Shown piece by piece: positions 46,409-58,700 of a stretch of 64,000 nt of DNA. The first letter of the stretch is position 1; every line of letters begins with the position of its first letter. The position numbers and the translations under genes are program-made. Origin of the DNA: Linum tenue (Eukaryota > Streptophyta > Magnoliopsida > Malpighiales > Linaceae); assembly GCA_946122785.1 (NCBI GenBank), contig CAMGYJ010000004.1, forward strand, positions 62,442,679 to 62,506,678. Reading direction: 5' to 3'. A model generated the notes under the pieces. It was not told where the DNA came from. It saw nothing but the letters and a program-made list of their open reading frames with translations, and did no database searches.

Positions 46409-48490
46409 ATGAGTAGCTCTCCGCTGCTGTGGATATGGAGAGCTCTTCTCCTTCTCCAGTTCGTAACCGGAGTTCTCGGCTTGGGAAAGGAAGGTCACTA
46501 CTCACTACGCTGTTTGCAAAATCGCTGAGGCGACTGGCGAGTAGCAGTGTAGCACTAACTCTCGGCTCTTGTTGCGATTGATCTGATTGAGATTTGAGGC
46601 AGCGATCGTAATCTGTGCTCTCTCTCCGATTTCAGGCGTATCTGAACGAAGACGCGATGATGACGGAGGTGAAAGAACTACTTCCGGAGTACGCCGAGGG
46701 CGATCTGGCGAGTCTTTGCTCTTGGGCGGACACCATGAATTTTCGCTATCACTGTAGTAGCGCTCTCCACTACGTCGATACACCGGAATTCCTCTGCAAC
46801 TACAAAATTTCCCGTTAAGTTTATTCCATTGATGGAATCTGGTATTTGAATTTTGAAGAGACGGAAAACGCCATTGCTTAATTACTTTACCACACAACCG
46901 TTCCTTTGTTGCAGGAGTTTGTCATGACTAACTGTGAGCAGTTATTTGGCTCCTCTAGTGTGTGATACCATGATATATGCTTTGCCCTTTTAGTGTTGTT
47001 AAAGTGATTTTGTTCTGGGCTAGATTTGGTGATTTGTTGCAGACAATCTAACGGAGGCACTGCTGTTCTTGTCACATTTTGTTGGGGACGTTCATCAGGT
47101 TCGTGCTCTCTATCTATGCCTATGCGGTGCTTTATTCTCTCATTTTTCGCTGAAGAATAGGAGTTCCTATGCTGTGATGACAATGTTGTGTACTTATTTA
47201 GTTCGTGTTTATCATGGATTGTATCAGTGACTTCTTCCGGGTTTTTTTCCAGCCCCTACATGGTTTTCTGGGAGGTTTGGGAGGAAACACAATCATAGTT
47301 CAATGGTATACTAGAACGGCTAATCTACATCATGTAAGCTTCTTCTGCTGATGTATCCAGATGGTCTGTCACAAAGATTTAAACTTCTGTTCTTGGCAAT
47401 TTCAAAACTGATTACCATGCTATGATTGTCTCTCGGGTGTTGTATACGAGCATTATTGAATCCACCATGGACGCATTTTATAATTTAGATCTCACAACCA
47501 TGATTGATTCGATTCCGAGTAATATAATGGTAGGTTTACGTAACACTAACTGTAATGGCATAGTAGTATCTAATTGTCTTTGCACCTGCGTTTGATTTCC
47601 TGATATCGATGTCTCGTATCTCATAATCTCAACAGGACAATCAATTGCCATCGTGGGGAGACTGTGAGGGGAATCAAACATTCTGTCCAAATGTGTATGT
47701 GATTCTATATCTAGTAGCACTCATAGCTTTTGTTATCTGCATCAGATGTTTAAACATCTAGAAATTGGTCAAGATGTATAAAAACATTCACAACATACAT
47801 AACTGGCTAGCTTATTATTCAGAGGTGAGAAAATGCATTGATAAGGCACTGGAGAATCTAGTTAAGGCATATGTGTCGCTCTCTACTTATCTAAGATCTA
47901 AGTCTTCAGCATGAATTAGTTTTCACTTGAATTTTTCATTGGGACCTTCATTAGATGCACTGTCATGTTAAATGCACATGCGTTAAAGAACTGAATTCAT
48001 GCATCTCTTAGAAGATCAGACATCGGTGATTATGGTTTCTTCTTTGAACTATGCAGGTTTGCTTCTGAAAGTATCAGTTTGGCGTGCAAGTATGCTAACC
48101 AGAATGCTGCACCAGGAAGCAGCTTGACTGGTAACTCCTCAATTAACTATTGTTGACCGTGCAGATGAAACAACTAAATCCCAAAATATTTTTGAAGCTG
48201 CCAAGTTAGACGTGGAGGCATGCTGATCTGAGATATTCATGTTTTGCAAAATGCATATTTTTCCACACGATATCTTGTTCTTTGACCAACACCTCGCTCA
48301 CTACTTGAGCTGGCAATCTGCTTCTATCATTGTGTAGTTCTCCTCCTTTTTATGCGTTATACAGATGAGTACTTCCTTTCTCGGCCGCCTATTGTGTAAG
48401 GACGGCTGGCCCAAGCTGGTGTCCGTTTGGCTGCTACCCTCAACGGCATCTTTGCTTCCAAAGTACAAATTGCTGAGTCACGAAGATAAA
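46409..48490 (+). pseudogene. S1/P1-type nuclease (plant ENDO family) pseudogene
   Basis: Homology to bifunctional S1-type nucleases runs through the whole length, but several parts are broken. Exon 1 (ATG 46409) encodes a signal peptide, then LGKEGH, where active enzymes have Trp first; the mature N-terminal Trp is a zinc ligand and is Leu here (TTG). A 7-bp tandem duplication (TCACTAC at 46495-46501 and 46502-46508) shifts the frame. Exon 2 (about 46636-46813) is clean (LLPEYAEGDLASLCSWAD). The third exon is reduced to a few bases near 46908-46940. Later exons (47043-47098, 47253-47333, 47451-47529, 47636-47694, 48057-48130, 48365-48490) keep YNLTEALLFLSHFVGDVHQ and RLAATLNGIF, but the last has a stop (TAA 48397-48399). 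Partial protein only if expressed at all. Confidence 0.85.
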
Positions 48491-49018
48491 GCCCATCATG
48501 GGATAAGAAAGGAAGCTACGATGAGAGTCCATATTAGATGACAGGTGTTAGGTAATTTTAGTTCAGATTTCAGAGAATAAGCAAACATATGCAGTATGAT
48601 CTGTAGCTTCAGCATTATTGGGCGCCTCTCATAGGTTAGGCAGGCTAATTAGTGAGCCCTTAGCTACTATCTATTGACTAACTATCTCAAACTCTCACAT
48701 GGAATGAAAAATTCCTGTAGAATATACTCTGTCCTGTTGTATTGCTTAGGATGAATGTAAAACTTTAAGGACACTCAAGATAAGGGGAAGTTGAATCTTG
48801 TACTCAATGATAACCGTTTTATTAATAGGACATATTGACTGTCATCACATGTTCATTGCTGTACCCTTATTGTATATAACTGCTTGTGCATATATGTAAC
48901 TGAAATTTTCGTTTGCCTTTCTTCTTTTTGTATTTTCTTAGTTGCTGTGTGGCAGGGCAGCATTTGGCCACCTGGTAACTTGAGAAAGGACAGAAGAAAA
49001 AAAAACCCTTGAAGAGAA

Positions 49019-51104
49019 ATGCAGCCATTTGGTTTATTTCTGTTCATAGCTCTGGCCGTGATCTTGGTGCCTGGAGCTGTGAGCTGGAGCAAGGAAGGGC
49101 ACATGATAACATGTCGAATTGCACAGGTACGTTGATCGTGTTCCTTTTCTTTCCTTTTTGCATTATTCCGCCATGCATCCACCTTTGTTTCGAATTGTAT
49201 GGTAATGCTTATGCTTTCACTCGAACTCTTTCATTACCAGTTGGGATCTTCTTTCCTTTCTGTCTTCCTTCCAGTTAGTCATATGTCTGTCATTCAGGTC
49301 CGAATGAATTGTCGGGTCGTAATGGATGGGTGGTCGTAGTGTCACAAGTGTTACAAATTTATAAACAGGTCTAGTTTGAATCGCGTCAATGGGTTGGTTG
49401 GGTCATACTGAATCATGGGTCGAGCAGTTTTGATCATTTTGGGTCATGGATCACTGCAAACCAGTTTGTGCTGATCGGGTCTGGATCTGGTTAAAAACCG
49501 GTTTCCTCGCCTCCCCAGTATCTGCAGCCTTAAGCGAGGAGTTTCTCTCTTGCCTTTTACATCATTTCTTGTTTACCAAAAGCATGATGAATTGTTGAAA
49601 GTGTTGTGCACCCGCAACCAATTTTTCTATTTTTGACAATTTGACACGCCACAACTAACAAGCCTCTACCTAAAGCAAAGACTTTTGTTGTAAATCTATA
49701 CATGTTACAGAATCTGTTAAAGCCGGAAGCAGCACACGCCGTGGCACAACTGTTGCCTGAAACTGTGAACGGCGACTTGTCAGCGCTTTGCGTCTGGCCG
49801 GACCAAATCCGGCATTGGTATAGATACAGGTGGACCAGCCCACTTCACTTCATCGACACCCCTGACGATTCCTGCACCTTCGACCATTCAAGTAATCAAC
49901 TTCAACAAAGCTTGATCGAACCAACTTTCTCTCGTACATTTAATCAGTTTGGAATGTATTGAATAAATTATTTGCACTTCAGGGGACTGCGTTAAGGATC
50001 GTTGCGTAGCGGGTGCGATTCAGAACTTCACCTCTCAGCTCTCACACTACAAAGAAGGCAGCACGGATCGACGATGTAAGCATTACGAGGCTGCTATAAT
50101 CTCACATGTTAATTGATCTGTTAGCCTAATGAATTACTACAATCACTCATTAAAATTCGTTAATCTCGCAGACAACTTGACAGAAGCGTTGCTCTTCTTG
50201 TCGCACTTCATGGGTGATATTCACCAGCCTCTTCATGTTGGCTTCACTTCTGACGAAGGCGGCAACACCATAGACCTGCGCTGGTTCCGCCACAAATCCA
50301 ATCTCCACCATGTCAGGATCTCAAATCACATTTTCTTTCCCACCTCCAACTCGTTTTAAACAGATTAATAATAATACCTTTTATCGATTGGTCGATCGGT
50401 GCTAAATGAGTCCGTTACGTTGATGGTGGCAGGTATGGGATAGGGAGATCATCCTTCAAGCTCTCAAGGATTACTACGACAAAGACGTCGACCTCCTCCA
50501 GCAAGCAATCGAAGGAAACTTCACCGACGTGCGTAAATCAACACTCCACTTTTGAATTGTTAATTTTGTTCGCCTTTCTTTTTGGTTTCTTGTGCTGTAA
50601 GTAAGATGAGGGGTCGTGTTACGTTTTGGAAAATGGCAGGGTTTATGGCATGACGATCTGCTGTCGTGGAGAGATTGCGACGATCTGCTGGAATGTCCTG
50701 ACAAGTAATGATTTTCTCCCTCCTCTCTTCAATCATATAGAGGAAATTTCATTCATCGGCGCGTAGTAACTTCGGGTGTCTCTTTACGTTTGGCGTCTGT
50801 AGATATGCAGTGGAGAGCATAACCATAGCTTGCAAATGGGGCTACAAAGGCGTCAAGGAAGGTCAAACTCTATCAGGTAAAAAAAACTTTGTTTCCAATT
50901 CTTGGATCAAACTCTTATCAGAACCAAGTCAGCCGATCTGGATCGACAATTTCCACCTTTGCAGATGAGTACTTCGAGTCGAGAATGCCAATCGTGATGA
51001 AACGTATCGCGCAAGGTGGAGTTCGATTAGCTATGTATCTGAATACCCTTTTCGGAGACCCTGACAACGAGCAAGTAGCTGCTGGCTTCGCTTACCCAAC
51101 ATAA
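49019..51104 (+). CDS. S1/P1-type nuclease (plant ENDO family), intact
   Basis: Eight exons (49019-49126, 49711-49891, 49983-50075, 50172-50311, 50433-50528, 50640-50704, 50803-50876, 50965-51104) give 298 residues. Plant members are secreted or vacuolar zinc nucleases that cut single-stranded DNA and RNA, used in senescence and cell death. A 22-residue signal peptide is followed by WSKEGH; counting from Trp23 as 1, the zinc ligands fall where P1 nuclease has them: Trp1, His6, Asp45, His60, then His139/Asp143/His149 of SHFMGDIHQPLH and the HHVWD pair. The C-terminal VMKRIAQGGVRLA is typical. One oddity: VWPD replaces the usual SWAD around Asp45, with the Asp kept. The exon 4 donor (GTCAGG) is weak but needed for frame. 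Intact, unlike the copy just upstream. Confidence 0.93.
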
Positions 51105-52989
51105 AGAAGGACGGAAGGAAGGAAGGAATTCGTTTGGTAAAAATCAACCAATCTAACAACTCCATGAGGTACAGAGATCTAATTAACTACTCATGAGGTG
51201 TGGAGGGATTAGCGAATTTAACCGCAGCTTGATTTGTAAGTGACTTGCATTAGGGGAAACAAAAGGTGAAGTATAGTGATGAAATAAAGAGGGGGTGAAA
51301 ACCTACCCATGTAAATTTGATTACCTCTTACCAGTTTATTTTTACTGTTATACAAGTTTATTATTTGTGATAAAAACAGTTGAATGTAACATAGAAGATA
51401 GAAGAGGGATAATATTTGTAATTCTGTAACTCCATGCCCATGCATTATCAGTTTTACTTTTACCATATGACTGGGACAAGTACTTGAATTTGGAATGGAT
51501 GATTGATTTAGCAGTGATGTATGAGTAACAACAATTATCAATTTTTCATTTACAAATAGCATACCATAATGGCAGTAATATCCCTGCATTAGCGAAATCT
51601 TTTGGTATTGGACTGTAATTTTTCATTGCTCCTGACTTTTTTTTATCATAAAGAATGTCATGTAGTTAGTGTTGATTTACACAAATTTCATGATATTTCA
51701 TTTAGTCAACCACTTTGATGAGTAGAAGCCTAAATCAGATCGCAATGTGACAAGCCCCTACCATTAATTTTTTGTTGCATACTCTCCGCTTATTAGCGAA
51801 AAGATAGGTTTGCATTTTACAATCGTAATAAACTTCGGAAACAAATTAATTTATATGAAAATGAAAAATGATTTGATTCATGATGTAGATTTGAGCGTTA
51901 CATTCACGGGAGCTCCAACTTTAACGCGCTCAACGTAATGAAGTAATAGAACCGATAGAAAGATAAAAAAACGCTCGCAAAATAGATTCAAAAGCGGAGC
52001 CAGAAAGGGATGTGGATGAAATTCCAACCAGGCAACAATTCATGCGAAAACCACAAGAGAAGCCCACATACAGGAAGTTCGTTAGCACTAGCCGACGGAA
52101 AATGAAGGTTTTGATATGTCTAGGGTTTTAAAACCATGGTTATGTAAAGGTTTTGGTTTCATAATGGACTTCAAAAATTCCATTGTTTCATAGATTTCAT
52201 ACTGGATTTTGAAGATTTGTATGCATGAAGTGCAAACCTTTATTGTCCTTATTGGTATGAGAGAAAAAGAAAATGGGAGGGGTAGATTGGTCATAAATCA
52301 TGGACTTTGAAGTCCATGATCAATTCTCACTCAAAGGGGTTGGATTTTCAAGTTTGTAGGGCCCATGAATTTGGACCTTCAAACTCCGTGGGTCCGCGAA
52401 TTTGTTGCCCCCTAAATACTTGATTGATCTAAACCAATCACCAAATCCATCAAACAAACAATCCTTAATCTCCATGGTGATCGATAACAAGAGCTCGACT
52501 ATAGATATTTCGTCGCTAACTCATGAAACCGATAACAAGAGCTCGCTCCGGATCTGTCGCCACTAACTCATGCAAATATATTCAAATGGTGAGTAGTAGT
52601 GTAGTGCATGATCCAATTGCTAACTCATGAATAAAACACAACTTGATCATATCACGATTGATGCATGATACATTGCTACTACAAGAGTAAGTATCGTCCC
52701 CATAATATTTGCATGAGAAAGCGCTCAAAATAACTTGGCTTGTTAATTTAGTGGCAAAAAATGTCATCTAGTTGGCTTGTTATTTGTTTATTTCTCAATA
52801 TTTTTCTTCTTAGATTATCGAGAATAATAAACCAACTAGGCCTTCAAATTCGGTGAGCTTGAAAAGTATTAGATTGTATCCCCTCTATAGCATAACTAAT
52901 CCATTTGGCACAAAGAAAAAATATGAGATATTGAAGGAAATTAAAGTAATTCAAACACACCGAATTCATTGTAAAATTGAACGATAATT
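51105..52989. other. Spacer, no gene recognised
   Basis: Begins with the nuclease 3' flank, including a short GGAA repeat (51110-51126). A 24-base near-perfect palindrome (ATCATGGACTT-tg-AAGTCCATGAT) lies at about 52297-52320, in a region (52090-52410) that reads like an old MITE. Short frames here carry no recognised motif. Confidence 0.45.
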
Positions 52990-53665
52990 TTTGATCCTCA
53001 AGTGGTTAATCAAGGTATGTAGCCATCAATATATTATTTCCGATTTTTAATTAATTAACAGCATTATCTTAATTAGCAAAATGTTGTGTTATTAGAGAAT
53101 GACGATGTTATCAAGCAGATGAGGAACTCTGACTTTGGGGTATGGTTAATGTTGTTTAATTTGCTATTTCACGTTTAAGTTGGTTATGCTACTGCTGATG
53201 GTTTGTCGTGTTGCTACTGCAGAATGAAGATGTTATCAAGCAGTTCTATCGTGCTTCTGGTCAAGCTGAGATCTTCCTTGTCCAAGTATCCAATATTAAC
53301 ATTCATTTTCATTTCAATGAACTTTGAGTTAGTAATTCGTTTTGTTTTATTTTTTTCCTTATCGTAAACCGTTCGTTAGTTGCGTCCATCTGTTATCCTT
53401 ACTTTGTAATGATAGTTCATACCGGTTATTTTATCTTTGAATACATGTGTAGATGTCATATAAACTCTTTATTGAACATCTGGCACTTTTTACTCTACCT
53501 CAGATGCTTTGTTACAAGAACTCTTCATTGCTCTCTTCCAATTTATGGAAGCAGTTACAAGCCACTCCACTTATATATTTTCTTCATCTCTTCCAATTTC
53601 TGGAAGCAGCAGCTGATCCTCTATTTAACGGCGACTACCCACCTCTTACAAAATGAATAAAAACC
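52990..53665 (+). repeat. Dispersed ~700-bp repeat, copy 1
   Basis: This block is related along its length to 62310-62995. Shared landmarks are 'aattaattaacagcattatcttaattagcaaaa', 'gtatggttaatgttgtttaatttgctatt', an exon-like piece (AG then codons for NEDVIKQFYRASG) and a 67-codon frame at the right end (53453-53656). I do not recognise the family; the exon-like piece hints that it derives from a spliced host gene rather than a standard transposon. Confidence 0.6.
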
Positions 53666-54153
53666 AATTACACACCTACACCGAATTCTCACCCTTCATC
53701 ATTTGCAATTACTAAATCGACCTAATTAACATGACAACCAAGATAACCATAAAAAAAAGACGGATACGAGTATACTCAAATATCCATTTTTCGTTGCTCA
53801 CCCTTGATTTGACGAATCAATCGAAATAGTCAACGTGACCCCGACCTTCAACAAACGTATGGAATTGAAATTCCCAAATCGTAAAGTTCTTCGAATTCAG
53901 ACAGGTGTTCAGATTCCATAGTCGAAAGTTCTGATACCATGATAATCAAAACGTAGGAATAGACTGAAACGGAAAGTACAAAACGGAGCAGACATGTTTA
54001 CGTGGGTTCCTTGATACGGAGAAAAAGCTAGTTTCAAAATACACAAACCGAACCCAATAATCCCAAAACCAAACCGAAAGGAAAAAAATAATTAAACAGA
54101 AGGCCTACAATAACAACTGATAGCCTATTAATCGAATAATCCACTCGATCTTT
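53666..54153. other. Spacer and 3' flank of the membrane-protein gene
   Basis: No frame or repeat recognised in these ~490 bases; the right part should hold the 3' untranslated end of the minus-strand gene that follows. Confidence 0.4.
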
Positions 54154-54828
54154 TCATAGTAATTCCACATCGCAATCCAAGTTCCCGGCGAGAGGTCCGG
54201 CCGCCGGCGGGGAATCCCCGATCGTAACCGGATGACAAGCAGCCCGAATCGACCCCTTGTGTCCCTCATCCTTCCCTTTCTTATTCAGCCGCCGAAACGA
54301 AGCGAGTAGCTGGAACCCGAAATCCCCGGAGGACCTCATCATGACGTCATCCTGCACGGACCCCGAGACATTCGGATGGAGGCGCAGGTTAAATATGGAG
54401 TGGCTGTTTGCATAAAACGGCGGCAACCGAGCGACGGCGATCTGCTGCTGCTGACCGCCGCCGGCCACGACGGAGGCCTCGAAGGCATCGTAGTGGACTC
54501 CGTCGGCGTCCTCCTCCTCGCAGGATGGGAACTCCACGTCGACGGCGAGCTGCAGGACCCCGCTGTCGGCCGAGTGGTTGCCGCCGCCGCCGCCGGCGGT
54601 GATGAATGAGGAAGCGAGCATGACTCCCGGCGTCGAACAGAACTTGTCGTGATCTCTAATGTTCTGTCTCACAAAGAGTGCGAAAAGGGTCATCAATCCT
54701 GCGAAGTACAACAATATGCAGAAGAAGACTACTTTGAACCATGTGGGGAGAGGGGGCGTCGTCGTCGTCCCTGCTTCTGGGTCGAAGCCGCCGGCGATCA
54801 CACCGTCGTCGGCTGGTGCTACTTTCAT
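54154..54828 (-). CDS. Small single-pass membrane protein, LEA_2/NDR1-like
   Basis: One uninterrupted exon of 224 codons. Residues 1-29 are short, acidic and Thr/Pro-rich; about 31-53 form one membrane span (FKVVFFCILLYFAGLMTLFA), leaving a C-terminal domain outside the cytosol, as in NDR1/HIN1-like plant proteins. The C-terminus has the beta-rich, alternating pattern of LEA_2 domains with a closing cysteine pair (AACHPVTIG and LDCDVELL). Gly-rich (AGGGGGNHS) and Gln-rich (GGGQQQQ) stretches interrupt it. GC content is much higher than the surroundings and the frame is clean on this strand, supporting a real gene although two other frames are also open. NHL-like proteins serve in defence and membrane signalling; here that is inference from layout. 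Confidence 0.7.
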   Translation of the reverse strand: MKVAPADDGVIAGGFDPEAGTTTTPPLPTWFKVVFFCILLYFAGLMTLFALFVRQNIRDHDKFCSTPGVMLASSFITAGGGGGNHSADSGVLQLAVDVEFPSCEEEDADGVHYDAFEASVVAGGGQQQQIAVARLPPFYANSHSIFNLRLHPNVSGSVQDDVMMRSSGDFGFQLLASFRRLNKKGKDEGHKGSIRAACHPVTIGDSPPAAGPLAGNLDCDVELL

Positions 54829-54935
54829 GGTTCGTTGGCCTCTTTCTCTTAGCGATTTTCGGAATCGGGTAGAAAACTAGGGCAGGCGCAGCAGGTAATA
54901 GTATATGGATGGCTAGTCATTAGAGTTTATGATTA

Positions 54936-55260
54936 ATTACTTTATTAGGAGCATTAGAGTTTGAGTCGATCACTAGTCATTCAATACAAAAGGGTCACAA
55001 CGGGTGGGGTGCTGAAGTCTTTCCGTGTTATGGATGGCTATCTGGACATTATTCTAATGGTTATAAGGCCATCTCCATCCAAGAATTAATTTAACAATTT
55101 TCAAATTGTTAAATTAATTAGTAATTACTTTATTAGGAGCACTAGAGTTTGAGTCGATCGCTAGTCATTCACTACAAAAGGATCACTAATGGTTATAAGG
55201 CCATCTCCATCCCAGAATTAATTTTAACAATTTTCAAATTGGTTCCCACAGCCAGATCAG
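54936..55260. repeat. Two-copy local direct repeat
   Basis: About 54936-55110 and 55125-55250 share 'ttactttattaggagca.tagagtttgagtcgatc.ctagtcattca.tacaaaag' and then 'taatggttataaggccatctccatcc.agaattaattt', in the same order. A short tandem duplication, possibly of a MITE end (GGCCATCTCCATCC). Confidence 0.65.
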
Positions 55261-55703
55261 CAACTTTAACCGTTATTAGATCTAGCAATTTCCAACCATT
55301 TCTATCTCTCCAATTCTTTAGCAATTTTTATTGATGAGACCTACAATATATCCATATCATTTATCACTTTTTTTTTAATAATAATTTTGTATAATTAATA
55401 ATAGATAATGTATTTGGAAATATTCCGTTTATGCAAAAATAAGGGTTTAGTAAATTATAATCTGATTATAATATATGAATATTTATATAATTAATAATTA
55501 ATTGAAACAAGTATCGTATAATAAATATGAAATTAAAAAATTTGCCTATTTTAAGATAAGATGTAGACACACTAATATTTATCATACCTTGAAAATTATA
55601 TTGAATATACAACAAGCCCAAATACATATATAACACACTCATCAAGGCATAACGGATATTAAAATGATAAAAATTATAGAAAGAAATAAAAAAAATACTA
55701 GAT
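55261..55703. other. AT-rich spacer
   Basis: Very AT-rich; probably part of the 3' non-coding end of the Harbinger relic to the right. No terminal inverted repeat was found. Confidence 0.4.
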
Positions 55704-58700
55704 TACTTGTCATCTTCCTGTCCTCCAAACCTATTCCAAATTTCTTCAGCTAAATCTGCTTGAAGTTGGTGGTTTTTTTTTATCTATCATGTATTCTTGA
55801 ATAATTCCAGAGATACTCTTCATACTCTGGAAGCCGGGTTAGGAGAAATTATTGGCATCGATACGCTCAAATTCACTCCATCGTCATTGTAATCAAAATG
55901 GCATCTTGCACAATCATGCTATGCATGAGTATACATACTCTCATTATTTTTCCAATTGTCTTCTTGCACACCGTATTCATGACGTATTACTAACGATAGC
56001 AAATCGTGATTAGAGCACCGTAAATGCTCTCTCCACATTTTTTCTGGCTGACTCTTGCTTCATAGCAAATAATTGATGTTTAGGTCCTTGAGGAAGTGGG
56101 ATCGGCTTGACGAAGGTTGCCCATCAAAGATTTCAGACGATTTTTCCGATATGCCATCTTCTTTCGATTCTGGAGGCTGTAGATCACGGAATCAGGCCGA
56201 TGCTATTCTCCACCGATAATGAAGTATATTGATCCTATTCTCCACGTATGTTAAGCCCATTAAGCACCGACTTGGGCCAATTTATTTTGGGATGGCATTT
56301 TTGTAATTTTTTGGGTGATGAAAGGCCATTTACTTTGGATATTGAATGCTACAGATCACTGATTCGGCCTGAGGCTAATCTTCAACGATGATTAAGTCCA
56401 TTGAGCACCGATTTGGGCGGATATATTCTCGATCACATTTTGGCATATTTCAAAGGGGTACCATCAAAGGTTTCGGGCGATTTTTCCGAAATGCCATTTT
56501 CTTTCAATTCTGGAGGCTAAAGATCTCGAAATCAGGCCGAGGATATTCTCCACCAATAATTAAGTCTATTGATCCTTTTCTCCACGGATGATAAGCCCAT
56601 TGTGCACCGATTTGAGCCAATTTATTTTCGGATGGCATTTTTGTAATTTTTTGGACGACGAAAGGCCATTTTCTTTGGATATTGAAGGCTACATATCACG
56701 GATTCGGCCTGAGGCTATTCTTCAACGATGATTATGTCCATCAAGCACCGATTTGCACGGATTTATTCTGTGTCAATTTTTGGCAGATTCTAAAGGGGTA
56801 TCATCGCAGATTTCGAGAGATTTTTCCGAAATGCCATTTTCTTTCGAATCTGGAGGCCATAGATCACGGAAACAGGCCGAGGCTATTCTCCACTGATAAT
56901 GAAGTCTATTGATCCTATTTTCCATGGATGATTAGCCCATTAAGCACCGACTTGGGCCAATTTATTTTCATATGACATTTTCGTAATTATTTGGGCGACG
57001 AAATGCCATTTGCTTTGGATATTGAAAGTTACATATCAAGGATTCTGCCTGAGGCTATTCTTCAACGATGATTAAGTCCATTAAGCACCGATTTGGGCGG
57101 ATTTATTCTCGGTCAATTTTTGGAAGATTCCGAAGGGGTACCATCACAGATTTTTGGCGATTTTTCCGAAATGCCATTTTCTTTCGATTCTGGAGGTTAT
57201 CTATCACAGAATCAGGCCGAGGCTATTCTCCACCAATAAAGTCTATTGATCCTATTCAGCACGAATGATAAGCCAATTATTTACCGATTTGGGCCAATTT
57301 ATTTTCCGATGGCATTTTCGTTATTTTTTGTGCGACGTAAGGCCATTTTCTTTTGATATTGAAGGCTACAGATCACGGATTCGGCCTGAGGCTATTCTTC
57401 AACGATGATTAAGTCCATTAAGCACCGATTTGTGCGGATTTATTCCGGGTTAATTTTTGGCAGATTCCAAAGGGGTACCATCACAGATTTCGGGGGATTT
57501 TTCGGAAATGCCATTTTCTTTAAATTCTGGAGGTGCAAGATCACGAAATCAAGCCGAGGCTATTCTCCCGCGATAATGAAGTCTATTGATCCTATTCTCC
57601 AAGGATGATAAGTCCATTAAGCACTAATTATGGCCAATTTATTATCAGATGGCATTTTTGTAATTTTTTGGGCGACGAAAGACCATTTTCTTAGGATATT
57701 GAAGGCTACATATCACGGATTCGGCCTGAGACTATTTTTCAACGATGATTAAGTCAATTAAGCACCGATTCCGGCGAATTTATTTCGGGTCAATTTTTGG
57801 CAGATTCAAAAGGGGTACCATCACATATTTTGGGCGATTTTTACGAAATGCCATTTTCTTTAGATTCTGGAGGCTAAAGATCACAGAATCATGCCAAGGC
57901 TATTCTCCACCGATAATGAAGTCTATTGATCCTATTCTCCACGAATGATATGCGCATTAAGAAACGATTTGGGAAAATTTATTTTCGCATGACATTTTCT
58001 TAATTTTTTGGTCGACGAAAGGCCATTTTCTTAGGATATTGAAGGCTATAGATCACGGATTCGGTCTGAGGCTATTCTTCAACGATGATTAAGTCCATTA
58101 AGCACTAAATTGGGCGGATTTATTCCGGGTCAATTTTTGGCAGATTCCAATGTAGTACCATCATAGATTTCGGGCGAATTTTCCAAAATGTCCTTTTCTT
58201 TCGATTCTGTAGGCTAAAGATCACGGAATCAGGCCGAAGCTATTCTAAACCGATAATGAAGTCTATTGATCCTATTCTCCACGAATGATAAGCCCATTAA
58301 GCACCGATTTGGGCCAATTTATTTTCTGATGGCATTTTCGTAATTTTTTGGGTGACGAAAGGCCATTTATTGGGATACTGAAGGCTACAGATCACGGATT
58401 CGGCATGAGGCTATTCTTCAATGATGATTAAGTCCATTAAGCACCAATTTGGGCGGATTTATTCCTGGTCCATTTTTGGAATATTCCAAAGGAGTACCAT
58501 GACAGATTTCAGGTGATTTTTTCGAAATGCCATTTTTTTTAATTCTTGAGGCTAAAGATCACGGATCAAGCCGAGGCTATTCTCCACCGATAATGAAGTC
58601 TATTGATCCTATTCTCCATTGATGATAAGCCCATTGAGTACCGATTTGGGCCAATTTATTTTCGGAAAGCATTTTCGTAATATTTTGGGCGATGAAAGGC

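Noticed and set aside
49290..49500. Transposon in intron 1 of the intact nuclease
   Set aside because: Repeated 'gggtcgt/gggtcat' phrases suggest an insertion, but I found neither inverted ends nor a target duplication.
54376..54609. Plus-strand frames opposite the LEA_2-like gene
   Set aside because: GC-rich antisense shadows; the minus strand alone has a membrane span and a sensible domain layout.
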